Below, piece after piece: positions 23,919-32,362 of a stretch of 38,708 bases of DNA (within the stretch, counting starts at the first letter, position 1; every line of letters begins with the position of its first letter). Location: contig JABFSP010000211.1 in the NCBI GenBank assembly GCA_013140565.1, forward strand, positions 1 to 38,708, given 5' to 3'. The position numbers and the translations under genes are program-made. The stretch comes from Ignavibacteria bacterium (lineage in GTDB: Bacteria; Bacteroidota; Ignavibacteria; Tepidaquicellales; OLB5). The notes beneath the pieces were generated by a model that saw only the letters and a program-made list of their open reading frames with translations, had not been told where the DNA came from and searched no databases.

Positions 23919-23945
23919 CTTTGCGTCCTTAGCGCTCTTCGCGGT
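23919..23945. repeat. three degenerate 9-nt units
   Basis: CTTTGCGTC, CTTAGCGCT and CTTCGCGGT in tandem (pattern CTTnGCGnn), 9 bases short of the GT4 stop. Confidence 0.6.
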
Positions 23946-23953
23946 TTATGCTT

Positions 23954-25042
23954 CTATGATGCCATACACTTTTTAAAATTCTTTATATAATCTCCTGCAA
24001 GAGCCGCCATCGAAAATTTCTTCATAGCAACTTCTTCAATTCCATTAGAAAGCTTATTAATTATTGCGGGATCTTTTATTATCTCTTCCATTTTTACTGC
24101 AAGTCCGGCTGCTGCATTATCAAATATTATGCTGTCAATGCCGTCGTTAATATATTCCCTGAACCCCGCAAGGTCACTGCATATTGAAGGCACTCCTTCG
24201 CTGTAACCAATCAGCAGCGGACCGCATTGCGTTACCTGCCTGTAAGGCAGTATCAGCACATCATTTGAATTGTAAATTTGGTGTATCTTTCTGTAATCAA
24301 TAAACTCATCATGAATGCTTGCATTAACTATATTGCGGATCCTGTCAAGTATAGCCTCTTTATCATACTTTATCCTGCCGTAAATATTCAGTTCAAAATC
24401 CAGCCCTTTGTTCTGCAGAATTCCGGCGGCATCGAGAAGTGTTTCGATGCCTTTATATTTTTCAACCGAGCCGAAGAAAAAAAACCGTACTTTGCCGGAT
24501 AAATTTTTCTCCAAAGAGTTCTTTTCTGCGGTTTCACCTGTTTCTTTGTAATAATCTATCACCGGAAGCTGAAATACAGGCGGGCTGAAACCGTGCTGCT
24601 GTTTAAATATTTCTGACTGTACCTTGCTTGCAGCGCATATTTTTTTTAAGGCAAGCTTCATTGTCATTTTGACAGAGAACATTCCATGCTTATCCTTAAT
24701 TTCCGGGTGAAGGTCAACATCATGCATAACCACAAGGAATTTCCTGAGAAGAATACCGGCAAGCAAAACCTGGTAAACCGTCATTGTGTTGAACCATACA
24801 ACATCAGGTTTCATTTTCCTTATCCGTAAAAGGAAAAATATTTCACTCATAAAGCTCAGCGGATTGCGGAAACGTCTGCGCTGAATGAACTCCGCACCGA
24901 ATTTTTTGCACCAGCGGTCAATTTCAATGGTCGCTTCCTTTGCCTGCAGGAAAATATTGAGTTCAATATGTTTCCCGAGTTCACCGGCGACGGTATAGCT
25001 GTGGTCTATGTAGCTTTCGGAAGTTAAGTAAACTACTTTCAA
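23954..25042 (-). CDS. GT4-like glycosyltransferase
   Basis: GT-B glycosyltransferase of 362 aa. The N-terminal domain starts MKVVYLTSESYIDHSY and has DVVWFNTMTVYQVLLAG and LVVMHDVDLHPE. The donor domain has VRFFFFGSVEKYKGIETLLDAA, LNIYGRIKYDKEA and VLILPYRQVTQCGPLLIGYSEGVPSICSD. In this last segment a Gln/Cys-rich variant replaces the usual EX7E core, as in some inverting-looking GT4 relatives. The start is TTG at 25042, with no ATG near the conserved N-terminus. It is 9 nt downstream of the GT9 gene, so the two are probably translated from one mRNA. Donor and acceptor are unknown. Confidence 0.8.
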   Translation of the reverse strand: MKVVYLTSESYIDHSYTVAGELGKHIELNIFLQAKEATIEIDRWCKKFGAEFIQRRRFRNPLSFMSEIFFLLRIRKMKPDVVWFNTMTVYQVLLAGILLRKFLVVMHDVDLHPEIKDKHGMFSVKMTMKLALKKICAASKVQSEIFKQQHGFSPPVFQLPVIDYYKETGETAEKNSLEKNLSGKVRFFFFGSVEKYKGIETLLDAAGILQNKGLDFELNIYGRIKYDKEAILDRIRNIVNASIHDEFIDYRKIHQIYNSNDVLILPYRQVTQCGPLLIGYSEGVPSICSDLAGFREYINDGIDSIIFDNAAAGLAVKMEEIIKDPAIINKLSNGIEEVAMKKFSMAALAGDYIKNFKKCMAS

Positions 25043-25051
25043 TTTGATATT

Positions 25052-26248
25052 TTAGTTAACAACGCCAAATAATTCAGAGATCTCCCGGGCATTAAGGGTA
25101 TTCATGCATGTTACATTCTTATCACACTTATTCAAATAGCAGCACAAACAATCAACCTTACCCGAATAGATCACTTTGCCGTTGCCAAACACATCAAGCT
25201 CGGTATATGAAGTAGGACCTACTATCACAACGGTGTATTTGCCAAGCGCTGTTGCAATATGAAAACAAAGTGAATCAGAGGTGAAAACTTCCTGCGCAAG
25301 CGATACTATACAAATAAAATCTTCCATTGTATTTTCGGTTCCGAAGAAAACTACATTGCTTCTCTCAAGTTTCTTCAGGTCCAAGGCAATATCGTTATAG
25401 AAATCAATATCCTCCTCGCCCGCAATTATTCCAACCGCGGTATCGGGATACTTTTCACTTAAGATATCAACCAGCGCTGTGTATCCTTCACGGGTCCACT
25501 TTTTATACTGCCAGCGGTTTCCGCCGCCTAAATTTACCAGTATAACGCTGTTATACCCCGATAAACCATACTTCTCTTTCAGCTCTGCTGAACGTTTTCT
25601 TTTTTCCGGCGGCAGAAATATGTACGGCTCGGAGTTTTCATAACTTAAATTACAAATTTCGTGAATTATCTGGTGGTACGTTTTTTTATTTTGTTTTTTT
25701 ACAACATCGTTCACACCCATCAGGTACCATTCATTTGCAGCCGTATTAACGGGGTACGGTTTTTTGTTAGCAATATAATAACCATAACGCTGCTTAGCGT
25801 TTATCAAATTCATAATTTCACAGCTGTCAGCTCCGCTATCCAGATTTAATGCAATATCAAAAGTATCACCGTATACGTGGCCAAGGTCATCTGATGTAAA
25901 ATATATCTCATCGATCATATCGTTATCTTTTAGTACCTCGTATGAGCGTTCTTTTGTTATCCATGTAATATTTGATTCCGTGTATTTTTCCTTTAGACTC
26001 GGCAAAATTGATGTTGTCCGGAGTACATCGCCAACTGCGTCAAGTTTTACTATGATTATCCTTTTTTCACCTTCGGAATGAGTATGCGGTTCCGCAGCGG
26101 GAATTGACGGGTATGGTTCAGTGATGCTCTGATCCCTTTCGTAATAACTGCAGTTCCCGCAGAATACGCCATGCTCCTTATTCGGCTTGCAGGGTCTGTC
26201 TCCGTAAAAATGAAGGCAATCGAAATGTATTACGGGAAGCTCTATCAT
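25052..26248 (-). CDS. GT9-family glycosyltransferase (heptosyltransferase-like) with Cys-rich ends
   Basis: GT-B enzyme of the ADP-heptose:LPS heptosyltransferase family, 398 aa. The core has IIIVKLDAVGDVLRTTSILPSL, YESNITWIT-like strands, VILVNLGGGNRWQYKKW, FFGTENTMEDFICIVSLA and the donor-site stretch FTSDSLCFHIATALGKYTVVIVGPT. Before the core is a 60-residue extension with four cysteines spaced C-x8-C-x9-C-x2-C (C11, C20, C30, C33). The C-terminus has another cluster, CLCCYLNKC and TC. This pattern suggests a metal or disulfide-stabilised module. It may build an LPS core-like or glycan residue. ATG start. Confidence 0.85.
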   Translation of the reverse strand: MIELPVIHFDCLHFYGDRPCKPNKEHGVFCGNCSYYERDQSITEPYPSIPAAEPHTHSEGEKRIIIVKLDAVGDVLRTTSILPSLKEKYTESNITWITKERSYEVLKDNDMIDEIYFTSDDLGHVYGDTFDIALNLDSGADSCEIMNLINAKQRYGYYIANKKPYPVNTAANEWYLMGVNDVVKKQNKKTYHQIIHEICNLSYENSEPYIFLPPEKRKRSAELKEKYGLSGYNSVILVNLGGGNRWQYKKWTREGYTALVDILSEKYPDTAVGIIAGEEDIDFYNDIALDLKKLERSNVVFFGTENTMEDFICIVSLAQEVFTSDSLCFHIATALGKYTVVIVGPTSYTELDVFGNGKVIYSGKVDCLCCYLNKCDKNVTCMNTLNAREISELFGVVN

Positions 26249-26282
26249 TAAAATTATATTGTTGTGATATTAAAAGGATTTT

Positions 26283-26321
26283 GGCAGTCACAAAAAGACT
26301 GCCGCGGGCGATAAATCGCCC
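26283..26321. repeat. two adjacent perfect hairpins
   Basis: GGCAGTC/GACTGCC (26283-26289 with 26297-26303), then GGGCGAT/ATCGCCC (26306-26312 with 26315-26321). Both are 7-bp stems, in the 91-base gap after the GT2 stop at 26340. On the minus strand the second is followed by AAAATCCTTTT, a weak terminator at best. Confidence 0.6.
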
Positions 26322-26339
26322 TCGCCAAGGACTTTTTTT

Positions 26340-27284
26340 CTAAATGTTTTTAGTCTCTTCTACAATAAATGTCGGGCGTTTTCTGGTCGCATCAAAATTA
26401 CGCCAAAGGTATTCACCCACAATGCCGATACTGAGAAGTATCAGTCCGCCTGTTACAAATATCGCGGCTATCAGCGCCGGTATGCCAAACAGCGGGGCAT
26501 CCATAATAATTTTTCTTAGTATGACGTACAGCGCGAGTAAAAATGCCGGAACCCATGTTAGCATACCTATAAATGAAGCGATCCTCAGCGGTCGGGCAGA
26601 AAACCCGAAGAAAGTATCAAAGGCAAGTTTTAGCCTTTTGAAAAAAGACCATCTGGATTTTCCCAGCTTACGCTCCCTGCGGTGATAGTTCAAAAATCTT
26701 TTACCGAAACCAAGCCATATTATCTGGACCGTTAAGTGAGAGTTCTTCTCGTCCATATCCACCAGTATTTTAGTCTGCTGCTTATTTATCATAAACATAT
26801 CAAATCCCTTTTTGGGATAATCGGGGAGCACAAGCGCGCGGAAGATCTTGTAGAACGCAGCGGAAAATAACTTGGATAAAAATGGATCTGTGCGGCTTTG
26901 CCTTACGCAAAGTACCAGGTCGCGTTTATTGCCAAGCACCCACTCATCATACATTTGCGGTATCAGCTCCGGCGGGTCCTGCAGGTCTGCCGCAAGGAAA
27001 ACCACTGCATCTCCGGTTGCAAAGTTCATTCCGGAAAGTATAGCTACATATGCGCCGTGGTTCTTTGAAAGTTTTACAAGCTTCACCCTGTTATCGGCTG
27101 CCGCAATTTCCTGCATAACGCGGTATGATTCATCTTTGGAACCATCATCAACCAAGATGATCTCGTAATCAAACTTTGCAGAATGTCCGGCGAGGACCCC
27201 GCTTAAAGTGCTGTGGGTTTCCTTCAGGATATCCGCATTGTAATAAACCGGAACTATAACAGAAATTTTATCCAAAATTTTCAA
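26340..27284 (-). CDS. GT2 polyprenyl-phosphate glycosyltransferase (ArnC/DPM1/GtrB-like)
   Basis: A 314-aa membrane enzyme that makes a polyprenyl-phosphate sugar. The GT-A domain has SVIVPVYYNADIL, EIILVDDGSKDES, LSKNHGAYVAILSGM and the metal site LAADLQDPPELIPQM. The basic stretch RRERKLGKSRWSFFKRLKLAFD precedes two membrane helices (ASFIGMLTWVPAFLLALYVIL and IPALIAAIFVTGGLILLSIGIVG). The tail RPTFIVEE is typical of the GtrB/YkcC group. Such a sugar donor would feed ArnT/GT39-type enzymes like the one at 4194-5786. The start is TTG at 27284. It is the first gene of the long minus-strand glycan block. Confidence 0.88.
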   Translation of the reverse strand: MKILDKISVIVPVYYNADILKETHSTLSGVLAGHSAKFDYEIILVDDGSKDESYRVMQEIAAADNRVKLVKLSKNHGAYVAILSGMNFATGDAVVFLAADLQDPPELIPQMYDEWVLGNKRDLVLCVRQSRTDPFLSKLFSAAFYKIFRALVLPDYPKKGFDMFMINKQQTKILVDMDEKNSHLTVQIIWLGFGKRFLNYHRRERKLGKSRWSFFKRLKLAFDTFFGFSARPLRIASFIGMLTWVPAFLLALYVILRKIIMDAPLFGIPALIAAIFVTGGLILLSIGIVGEYLWRNFDATRKRPTFIVEETKNI

Positions 27285-27442
27285 TTTTTGTATAATTTAG
27301 CAAATAATAATAAATATTTTTTTTTATATATTAAATCCTATTAAAATAGTTATAAATCCGCAATTTATGAGCTCACCTGTTTATTGAACAGAGCGAAGCA
27401 ATTACTGTTCAGCAGGCTGGCAGGCCGGTACGGGAGTAAATA

Positions 27443-27476
27443 CAAAAAAATTGGCCGCTGCATTTCTGCGGCGGCC
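27443..27476 (-). terminator. intrinsic terminator of the secreted propeller gene
   Basis: A 10-bp stem with one G-U pair (GGCCGCTGCA with TGCGGCGGCC on the plus strand, 27453-27476, loop TTTC) is followed on the minus strand by AATTTTTTTG. It lies about 80 nt beyond the stop at 27554 and separates that gene from the glycan block. The 269-base gap (27285-27553) shows no other credible feature. Confidence 0.8.
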
Positions 27477-27553
27477 GGGGGAATGGAGAAGAACAACAAC
27501 ATGAAGAAAAAAACTGCTCGAAGAAAAAACGAGGTACTATATAGGTGGAAAAC

Positions 27554-29704
27554 TTATTTTATCAGTATCATTTTTTTACTTTCAATATTTTTAGCTCCGT
27601 CTTTGCCTGTTGATTCAAGCCTGTAAATATATAAACCGCTGCCAAGGTTCTGCGCATCGAAATCAAAATCATAATAACCCGGCTGCATATCTTTTTCAGC
27701 CAGAACAGCAACCTGTTTACCTGTAATATCAAATATCTTCAGGGAAACAAATCCTGTTTCAGCTATCCTGAATCCTATCTTTGTTTTGGGGTTAAACGGA
27801 TTCGGGTAATTCTGTTCAAGCTTAAATGTACCCGGGGCTGTTGTGTTTTCAATGCCCGTCAGATTTTTGATTGGTGTATACTTTACTATGTTGTTGCACT
27901 CCACACCTGATGCGCTGTAGAATTCTCCGTTCACAATAAGATCATTGCCAAAAACCTCGAGCGCCTTTGGCCTCAGGTCCACGCCGTATTCAACACTGCA
28001 CCAGCTTACACCATTGTACCTTGCCAGCTTATTAGCTGTTACGTTATTTAATCTGCTGAAGTGTCCTCCGGCGTAAAGCTCGTTATTGCAGACCTTGAGT
28101 GTATTTATGTATCCTCTTGATACATTACAGTAAGCGCCGTCTGCACCGCTCCCTAAGGGACGCCAGAAAGTGCCGTCATATTTTGCTATGTTATAACAGA
28201 AATCATCACCCATTTTGATAAAAGAACCTCCGGCATACAACTCATCATCATAAACAGCCAGTGTATATATAGTTTTATCGCCGCCTGTAACACCTGTACC
28301 AACCGGATTCCATTTATTGCCATCCCATCTTGCTATTCCGCTTGCGGGCTGACCGTTAGCAGTATTGAAACAGCCTCCTGCATAAAGTTCTCCGCGGAAA
28401 ACCGCAAATGTATAAACCGTTCCGTTCATTCCGGATCCCATTCTGGTCCAGTTTTCACCATCCCACATTGCTACCGCGGAAAGTATTGCCGTATCAGAAC
28501 TTGTAAACCAGCCGCCGGCTATAAGCCGGCCGTTGAATTCGCAAAATGTATTTACAACATTATTAAATCCTTCGCCAACGTTTTGCCACTGGCTGCCGTT
28601 CCATTTTGCTACATGATTGACGGGGACTCCGCCAGCCGAATCAAAAAATCCTCCGGCATACAGCTCACCGTTAAAAGAAATGAGACCAACGGGCTCATGG
28701 TTCAGGCCGCTGCCAAGCGGAGACCACGTACTTCCGTTCCAGCTTGCAATGCATCTGGCGGGATTTCCGCCGGCAAGATTAAAGTAACCGCCGTTTATCA
28801 GGTTTCCGTTATGAACTGTCATTGCAGTCGAAAAATGCTCCGCATAAAATTCCATTGAACCATTACTGAACCAGTATTGTGTACCAGTGCCCAGTGGACT
28901 GAATCTTGATTGAACCGGGTTATCAAAAGCCGACCATTCAGGATCACAGCTATCCGGCGAGGGCATATAACCAAGCATCAGGTGTGATATTCCGCAGGTA
29001 GAATAACCCGGGTATGATCTATCTGAATAGAAATAAGTAAGCGAGTCTCTTGCAACCTGTCCGCTGCCTTCATTAAAACCATAATTTACAACACAGTTCG
29101 CATTTGAAAATATTTTTATATCCGCTATTGAACCCTTGAACCATAAAGACGATACATTAACGGTCTGTGGACCGTATTGAGCAAAGAACCCAACGTTACC
29201 GACTGAAAACGCGGCATTATCTGCCATACTTACATATGTAAAATCAGAATACATGTTTGTCAATACTCCGTCAACATATGTTCTGAGCGTCTGATCCGGT
29301 TTGTTATATTTTATTTCATAATCATGCCAGCTGGTATCAGCTCCAAGCTGGTAGACCCTCTTCCATGAATTGTTTATAAATATGCTTATGTAACCGCTTT
29401 CATTGTTGTTATATCCTAACATCCACCCGGCAGTGCGGCATTTACCGAAAATAAACATTGCCCTGTATGGCTCGTCTATTTTTAAACTTGTGCTTATAGA
29501 AAAGCTGTCCGTTGAACTTACCGGAAATTCCAAAGGGTTCAGGTCACCCGAACGCAAAAAATCTCCCTTGCCGTCAAATGTTAAATAGCCGTCTACATAA
29601 GGAGATGGGGGTATATTGGAATTCAGTGACGGATCGCATCCTATCTGAGCACCTGAATTTACCGTAACAAATGTTAATAGAGTTATAAATATAAAGGTCT
29701 TCAT
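27554..29704 (-). CDS. T9SS-secreted LamG plus seven-repeat beta-propeller protein
   Basis: A 716-aa exported protein. The signal peptide is MKTFIFITLLTFVTVNSGAQ. Residues 25-215 form a LamG/concanavalin-like jellyroll (DGYLTFDGKGDFLRSG and SFSISTSLKIDEPYR, with YNKPDQTLRTYVDG). From about 280 to 625 there are seven repeats of about 45 residues of the type FNGELYAGGFF...VAKWNGSQW...LGSG, consistent with a seven-bladed propeller. The last 80 residues are the type A T9SS sorting domain (LEQNYPNPFNPKTKIGFRI...SLKIFDITGKQVA...YIYRLE). It is probably exposed or released at the cell surface and may bind glycans. It is monocistronic, with a terminator behind it. Confidence 0.9.
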   Translation of the reverse strand: MKTFIFITLLTFVTVNSGAQIGCDPSLNSNIPPSPYVDGYLTFDGKGDFLRSGDLNPLEFPVSSTDSFSISTSLKIDEPYRAMFIFGKCRTAGWMLGYNNNESGYISIFINNSWKRVYQLGADTSWHDYEIKYNKPDQTLRTYVDGVLTNMYSDFTYVSMADNAAFSVGNVGFFAQYGPQTVNVSSLWFKGSIADIKIFSNANCVVNYGFNEGSGQVARDSLTYFYSDRSYPGYSTCGISHLMLGYMPSPDSCDPEWSAFDNPVQSRFSPLGTGTQYWFSNGSMEFYAEHFSTAMTVHNGNLINGGYFNLAGGNPARCIASWNGSTWSPLGSGLNHEPVGLISFNGELYAGGFFDSAGGVPVNHVAKWNGSQWQNVGEGFNNVVNTFCEFNGRLIAGGWFTSSDTAILSAVAMWDGENWTRMGSGMNGTVYTFAVFRGELYAGGCFNTANGQPASGIARWDGNKWNPVGTGVTGGDKTIYTLAVYDDELYAGGSFIKMGDDFCYNIAKYDGTFWRPLGSGADGAYCNVSRGYINTLKVCNNELYAGGHFSRLNNVTANKLARYNGVSWCSVEYGVDLRPKALEVFGNDLIVNGEFYSASGVECNNIVKYTPIKNLTGIENTTAPGTFKLEQNYPNPFNPKTKIGFRIAETGFVSLKIFDITGKQVAVLAEKDMQPGYYDFDFDAQNLGSGLYIYRLESTGKDGAKNIESKKMILIK

Positions 29705-29815
29705 TTTATATGTTCCTTGTTTCTTCCCTCAAATATCACGTTATAATGTATCATTAAATATAGCTTATATCGTTAATTATTCCCCGCTTCAAAAATAGGG
29801 TATCTGGTTAGTGAT

Positions 29816-29836
29816 TACCATACCGTAATTATGGTA
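29816..29836. promoter_or_regulatory. 7-bp inverted repeat, possible operator
   Basis: TACCATA (29816-29822) and TATGGTA (29830-29836) around CCGTAAT, in the 230-base A+T-rich gap upstream of the propeller gene and downstream of exonuclease III. The spacing suits a dimeric regulator. It may be chance. Confidence 0.3.
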
Positions 29837-29934
29837 GGTAGAATAAAATATTGCTTAAGCTATTGTATTTATAATAAATTATTAATGACGTAAAGGTGTT
29901 AGATGTAATTTAAAAAAGCTTAGGTTTTGGTTGT

Positions 29935-30714
29935 TTACACTTTAATATCCAGCTCTATTGGGCAGTGGTCACTTCCCATAACTTTGGGGTGAATCTTAGC
30001 ATCGGTAACCAATGAGCGCATTTCTTTGGTGATCATGAAGTAATCAATCCTCCAGCCAACATTGCGCTCGCGCGCGCGGGTAATTTGATCCCAATACGTG
30101 TACTGCTCCGGCTTTTGGTTGTATTCCCTGAATATATCTATATAACCCATGTTAATTATCAGGTCTATCCAGGCGCGTTCTTCCGGCAGGAAACCCGTGT
30201 TCTTTGAATTTTCTTTCGGGCGGGCAAGATCAATTTCTTTATGCGCGGTATTATAGTCGCCGCATATAATAATATTCTTCTGCTTCTTTCGTTTTTTTTC
30301 TACATTAAAGAACAGTTCATTATAAAAATCGAGTTTATATTTTACTCTTTCGGGTCCCCTGCCGCCGTTTGGAAAGTAAACGTTATATATAGTGAAATCC
30401 TTAAAATCAGTTTGCAGCACGCGTCCTTCGTTATCGTAGTACGGATTACCCAGCCCTTTTTTGAAATCAATTGGGGGAATTTTTGAATACGTGGCTACGC
30501 CTGAATATCCCTTTTTTTCGGCTGAAAAGAATTCGCTCCAGCATCCGCAGTATTTTTTTACTTCGTCATCAAGCTGCTCAGCTTGCGCCTTGGTTTCCTG
30601 CAGGCATAATATATCAGGCGAGGTTTTTTCGAACCACTTTGGGAAATCTTTCTTCCATATTGCTCTTATGCCGTTAACATTCCAGCAGAATATTTTTATT
30701 TCTTTTTTTGCCAT
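29935..30714 (-). CDS. xth: exodeoxyribonuclease III (AP endonuclease)
   Basis: Repair nuclease that cuts 5' of abasic sites and removes 3' blocks, Mg-dependent. All family blocks are present: FCWNVNGIRA (residues 9-18), DILCLQETKAQ with metal-binding E40, SAEKKGYSGVATYSK, VYFPNGG, IICGDYNTAHKEIDLARP with catalytic Asp/Asn, ARERNVGWRIDYF and the final GSDHCPIELD with the Asp-His pair. The length of 259 aa is normal. It stands alone on the minus strand and diverges from the DUF3788 gene across a 124-base gap, which contains a hairpin 17 nt before its ATG. Confidence 0.95.
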   Translation of the reverse strand: MAKKEIKIFCWNVNGIRAIWKKDFPKWFEKTSPDILCLQETKAQAEQLDDEVKKYCGCWSEFFSAEKKGYSGVATYSKIPPIDFKKGLGNPYYDNEGRVLQTDFKDFTIYNVYFPNGGRGPERVKYKLDFYNELFFNVEKKRKKQKNIIICGDYNTAHKEIDLARPKENSKNTGFLPEERAWIDLIINMGYIDIFREYNQKPEQYTYWDQITRARERNVGWRIDYFMITKEMRSLVTDAKIHPKVMGSDHCPIELDIKV

Positions 30715-30730
30715 TTGTTCTTTGGGTTGT

Positions 30731-30746
30731 ACCCGCGAAAGCGGAT
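30731..30746 (-). repeat. leader hairpin, palindrome family 3
   Basis: CCGC and GCGG around a GAAA tetraloop (30733-30744), with an outer A-T pair after a mismatch. It lies 17 nt upstream of the exonuclease III ATG. Confidence 0.55.
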
Positions 30747-30838
30747 ATCCATTTAACTAATTTGTAATTATTTTTACACCAGAAGCGCTAAATTAATTGT
30801 TTGAGTTCTAAATTCATAGATTAAAATTCGGGTAAATT

Positions 30839-31255
30839 ATGCAAAGTATATTTATGGATAAGGGCAAAAAGCCCGGCGAAGCTGAATTAAAAACTGCTTT
30901 AAGCAAAACATTTCCCTACTGGAAAACTCTCGAAGAATTTACATTAAAAGCTGAGCCTTCGGCTAAAGGCGATTGGCATTTTTCGGGGCCGAAATACGGG
31001 TGGAGCTATCGCATCAGTGATAAAAAACGCGTGATCATCTACCTGCTGCCCCGTGATAAATTCTTTAAATGCGCATTTGTCTTTGGCGGAAAAGCGTATG
31101 ATGCGGTTATGGCAAGTGATGTATCGAATGAAATTAAAAATGAACTGAAAGCAGCTAAACCGTACGCTGAAGGCAGAGGAATAAGACTTGAAGTAAAAAG
31201 TAAAACTATTTTAAAAGATCTTAAAATGCTGGTGAAGATAAAAGTAGCTAACTGA
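30839..31255 (+). CDS. DUF3788 protein
   Basis: A 138-aa cytoplasmic protein. It matches the DUF3788 pattern: FPYWKTLEEFTL, KYGWSYRISDKKRVIIYLLPRDKFFKCAFVFGGKA and, near the end, AKPYAEGRGIRLEVKSKTILKD. Function is unknown; such proteins often occur with small enzymes and transcription regulators. It starts a short plus-strand group with the NUDIX gene (13 nt apart). ATG start. Confidence 0.8.
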   Translation: MQSIFMDKGKKPGEAELKTALSKTFPYWKTLEEFTLKAEPSAKGDWHFSGPKYGWSYRISDKKRVIIYLLPRDKFFKCAFVFGGKAYDAVMASDVSNEIKNELKAAKPYAEGRGIRLEVKSKTILKDLKMLVKIKVAN

Positions 31256-31268
31256 TTATCAAAATTTT

Positions 31269-31709
31269 ATGAGATGTGAATATCAAATAATTGTAATTCC
31301 TTTTATAAAAGAATGCCCGGAGACTAAATTCATTGTAATGAAACGAAAGGATGATGAAAACTGGCAATTTATTTCGGGTGGGGGTGAAAATAGCGAAGCC
31401 CCAATAGACGCCGCAAAACGTGAGGCAGCTGAAGAAGCAAATATAGAAACCTCAAACGAGTTTTATGCTTTAGATACAATTGCGTCAATTCCTAAATATC
31501 ATTTCAGAGAACACAGAAATAAAAAAGATATTTATGTTATCCCCGAATATTCATTTGCAGTAAGGCTCAATAATTATCGTATCAAGCTTTCCGGTGAACA
31601 TACAGATCATAAATGGGCAAGTTATGAAGAAGCATTAAGTTTATTGAAATATGACAGCAATAAAACCGCCTTGTGGGAACTTATGAGCAGGTTAGAAGAT
31701 GCCGATTGA
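31269..31709 (+). CDS. NUDIX hydrolase
   Basis: A 146-aa pyrophosphohydrolase. The Nudix box runs from G37 to I59: G-x5-E43-x7-R51-E52-A-A-E55-E56-A-N-I, with Asn where Gly is usual. The preceding strand is FIVMKRKDDENWQFISGG. The later segment HFREHRNKKDIYVIPEYSFAVRL and EHTDHKWASYEEA resemble dihydroneopterin-triphosphate pyrophosphatase (NudB-like) relatives, but substrate specificity cannot be settled by eye. It is likely co-transcribed with the DUF3788 gene upstream. Confidence 0.88.
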   Translation: MRCEYQIIVIPFIKECPETKFIVMKRKDDENWQFISGGGENSEAPIDAAKREAAEEANIETSNEFYALDTIASIPKYHFREHRNKKDIYVIPEYSFAVRLNNYRIKLSGEHTDHKWASYEEALSLLKYDSNKTALWELMSRLEDAD

Positions 31710-31910
31710 CAAAATTCTGATAAAATAATAAGTCCGTTAAATAATTATTTTTCTGTTTCACATACTGTAATTAACAGTTAGTTTTCCCTTCGTTAATAAC
31801 TCTCCACAATCTGTCTTTTATTCACTTTGTATGGTTTGGATGTGATATTGAAATTAACTATAAAAATATGGATATTAGTATAGCCTTCGCAAACAAATAA
31901 TACTAAAGAT

Positions 31911-32339
31911 ATGTACGAAACAGTTATCAGCCAGGTAATAAATGCACCCGTTGAGAAGGTTTTTAACGCCTGGGCAGACCCAAAGGAACTTTCAGTTTGG
32001 TTTACTACAAATGCACAGCAGAATTTTACAGTTGGCGGGAAATATTCAAACGGTGATATGGACGAAGGCGAATTCATTGAAATAGTTAAAGATAAGAAGA
32101 TCTCGTTTACCTGGGAAAGTAAAGACCACTGTCCAGGTACGTTTGTTATTGTTGAGTTTAAAAACGTAACCCCCGGGATAACGCAAATTACCATTTTACA
32201 TACAAAACTTGAATCAGAAGAACATGTATCCGGCATGAATGAAGGCTGGACATGGGCTGCTTATTCGCTAAAATCTTATCTTGAAACAGGAAAGCCTATT
32301 GATTATGCCGCCTGGAAGAGAACGATCATGGAAAAATAA
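31911..32339 (+). CDS. SRPBCC (AHSA1-like) domain protein
   Basis: A 142-aa helix-grip protein of the activator-of-Hsp90/START-like family. Typical blocks are TVISQVINAPVEKVFNAWADPKELSVWFTT at the N-terminus, VGGKYSNGDMDEGEFIEIVKDKKISFTW, VIVEFKNVTPGITQITILHT and the final helix MNEGWTWAAYSLKSYLETGKP. These proteins bind a hydrophobic ligand in a cavity and often act in stress response. The ligand is unknown. A gap of about 200 bases separates it from the NUDIX gene, so it may have its own promoter. It converges with the DUF5996 gene. Confidence 0.88.
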   Translation: MYETVISQVINAPVEKVFNAWADPKELSVWFTTNAQQNFTVGGKYSNGDMDEGEFIEIVKDKKISFTWESKDHCPGTFVIVEFKNVTPGITQITILHTKLESEEHVSGMNEGWTWAAYSLKSYLETGKPIDYAAWKRTIMEK

Positions 32340-32362
32340 TAGCGGGATATCGGTGCTTTACA

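Larger units (their letters stand above)
23591..23953. other. 363-base intergenic region filled with palindromes
   Basis: No credible gene is seen. It holds four short perfect hairpins (23678-23696, 23728-23745, 23839-23855 and 23887-23903) and a 9-nt repeat at 23919-23945. It separates the SDR gene from the GT4 gene on the minus strand and is the densest repeat spot in the window. An open frame through it on the plus strand (23646-23870) is an accident of these repeats. Confidence 0.8.

Noticed and set aside
21239-23953. Repeat-rich gaps considered as remains of an insertion sequence
   Set aside because: No transposase fragment, terminal inverted repeat pair or target duplication could be found.
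27384-27626. 80-codon plus-strand open frame after the GT2 gene
   Set aside because: It overlaps the terminator hairpin and the 3' end of the propeller gene. Its basic, low-complexity peptide looks accidental.
31793-32236. 147-codon minus-strand open frame
   Set aside because: It is antisense to the SRPBCC gene, which has clear family motifs.
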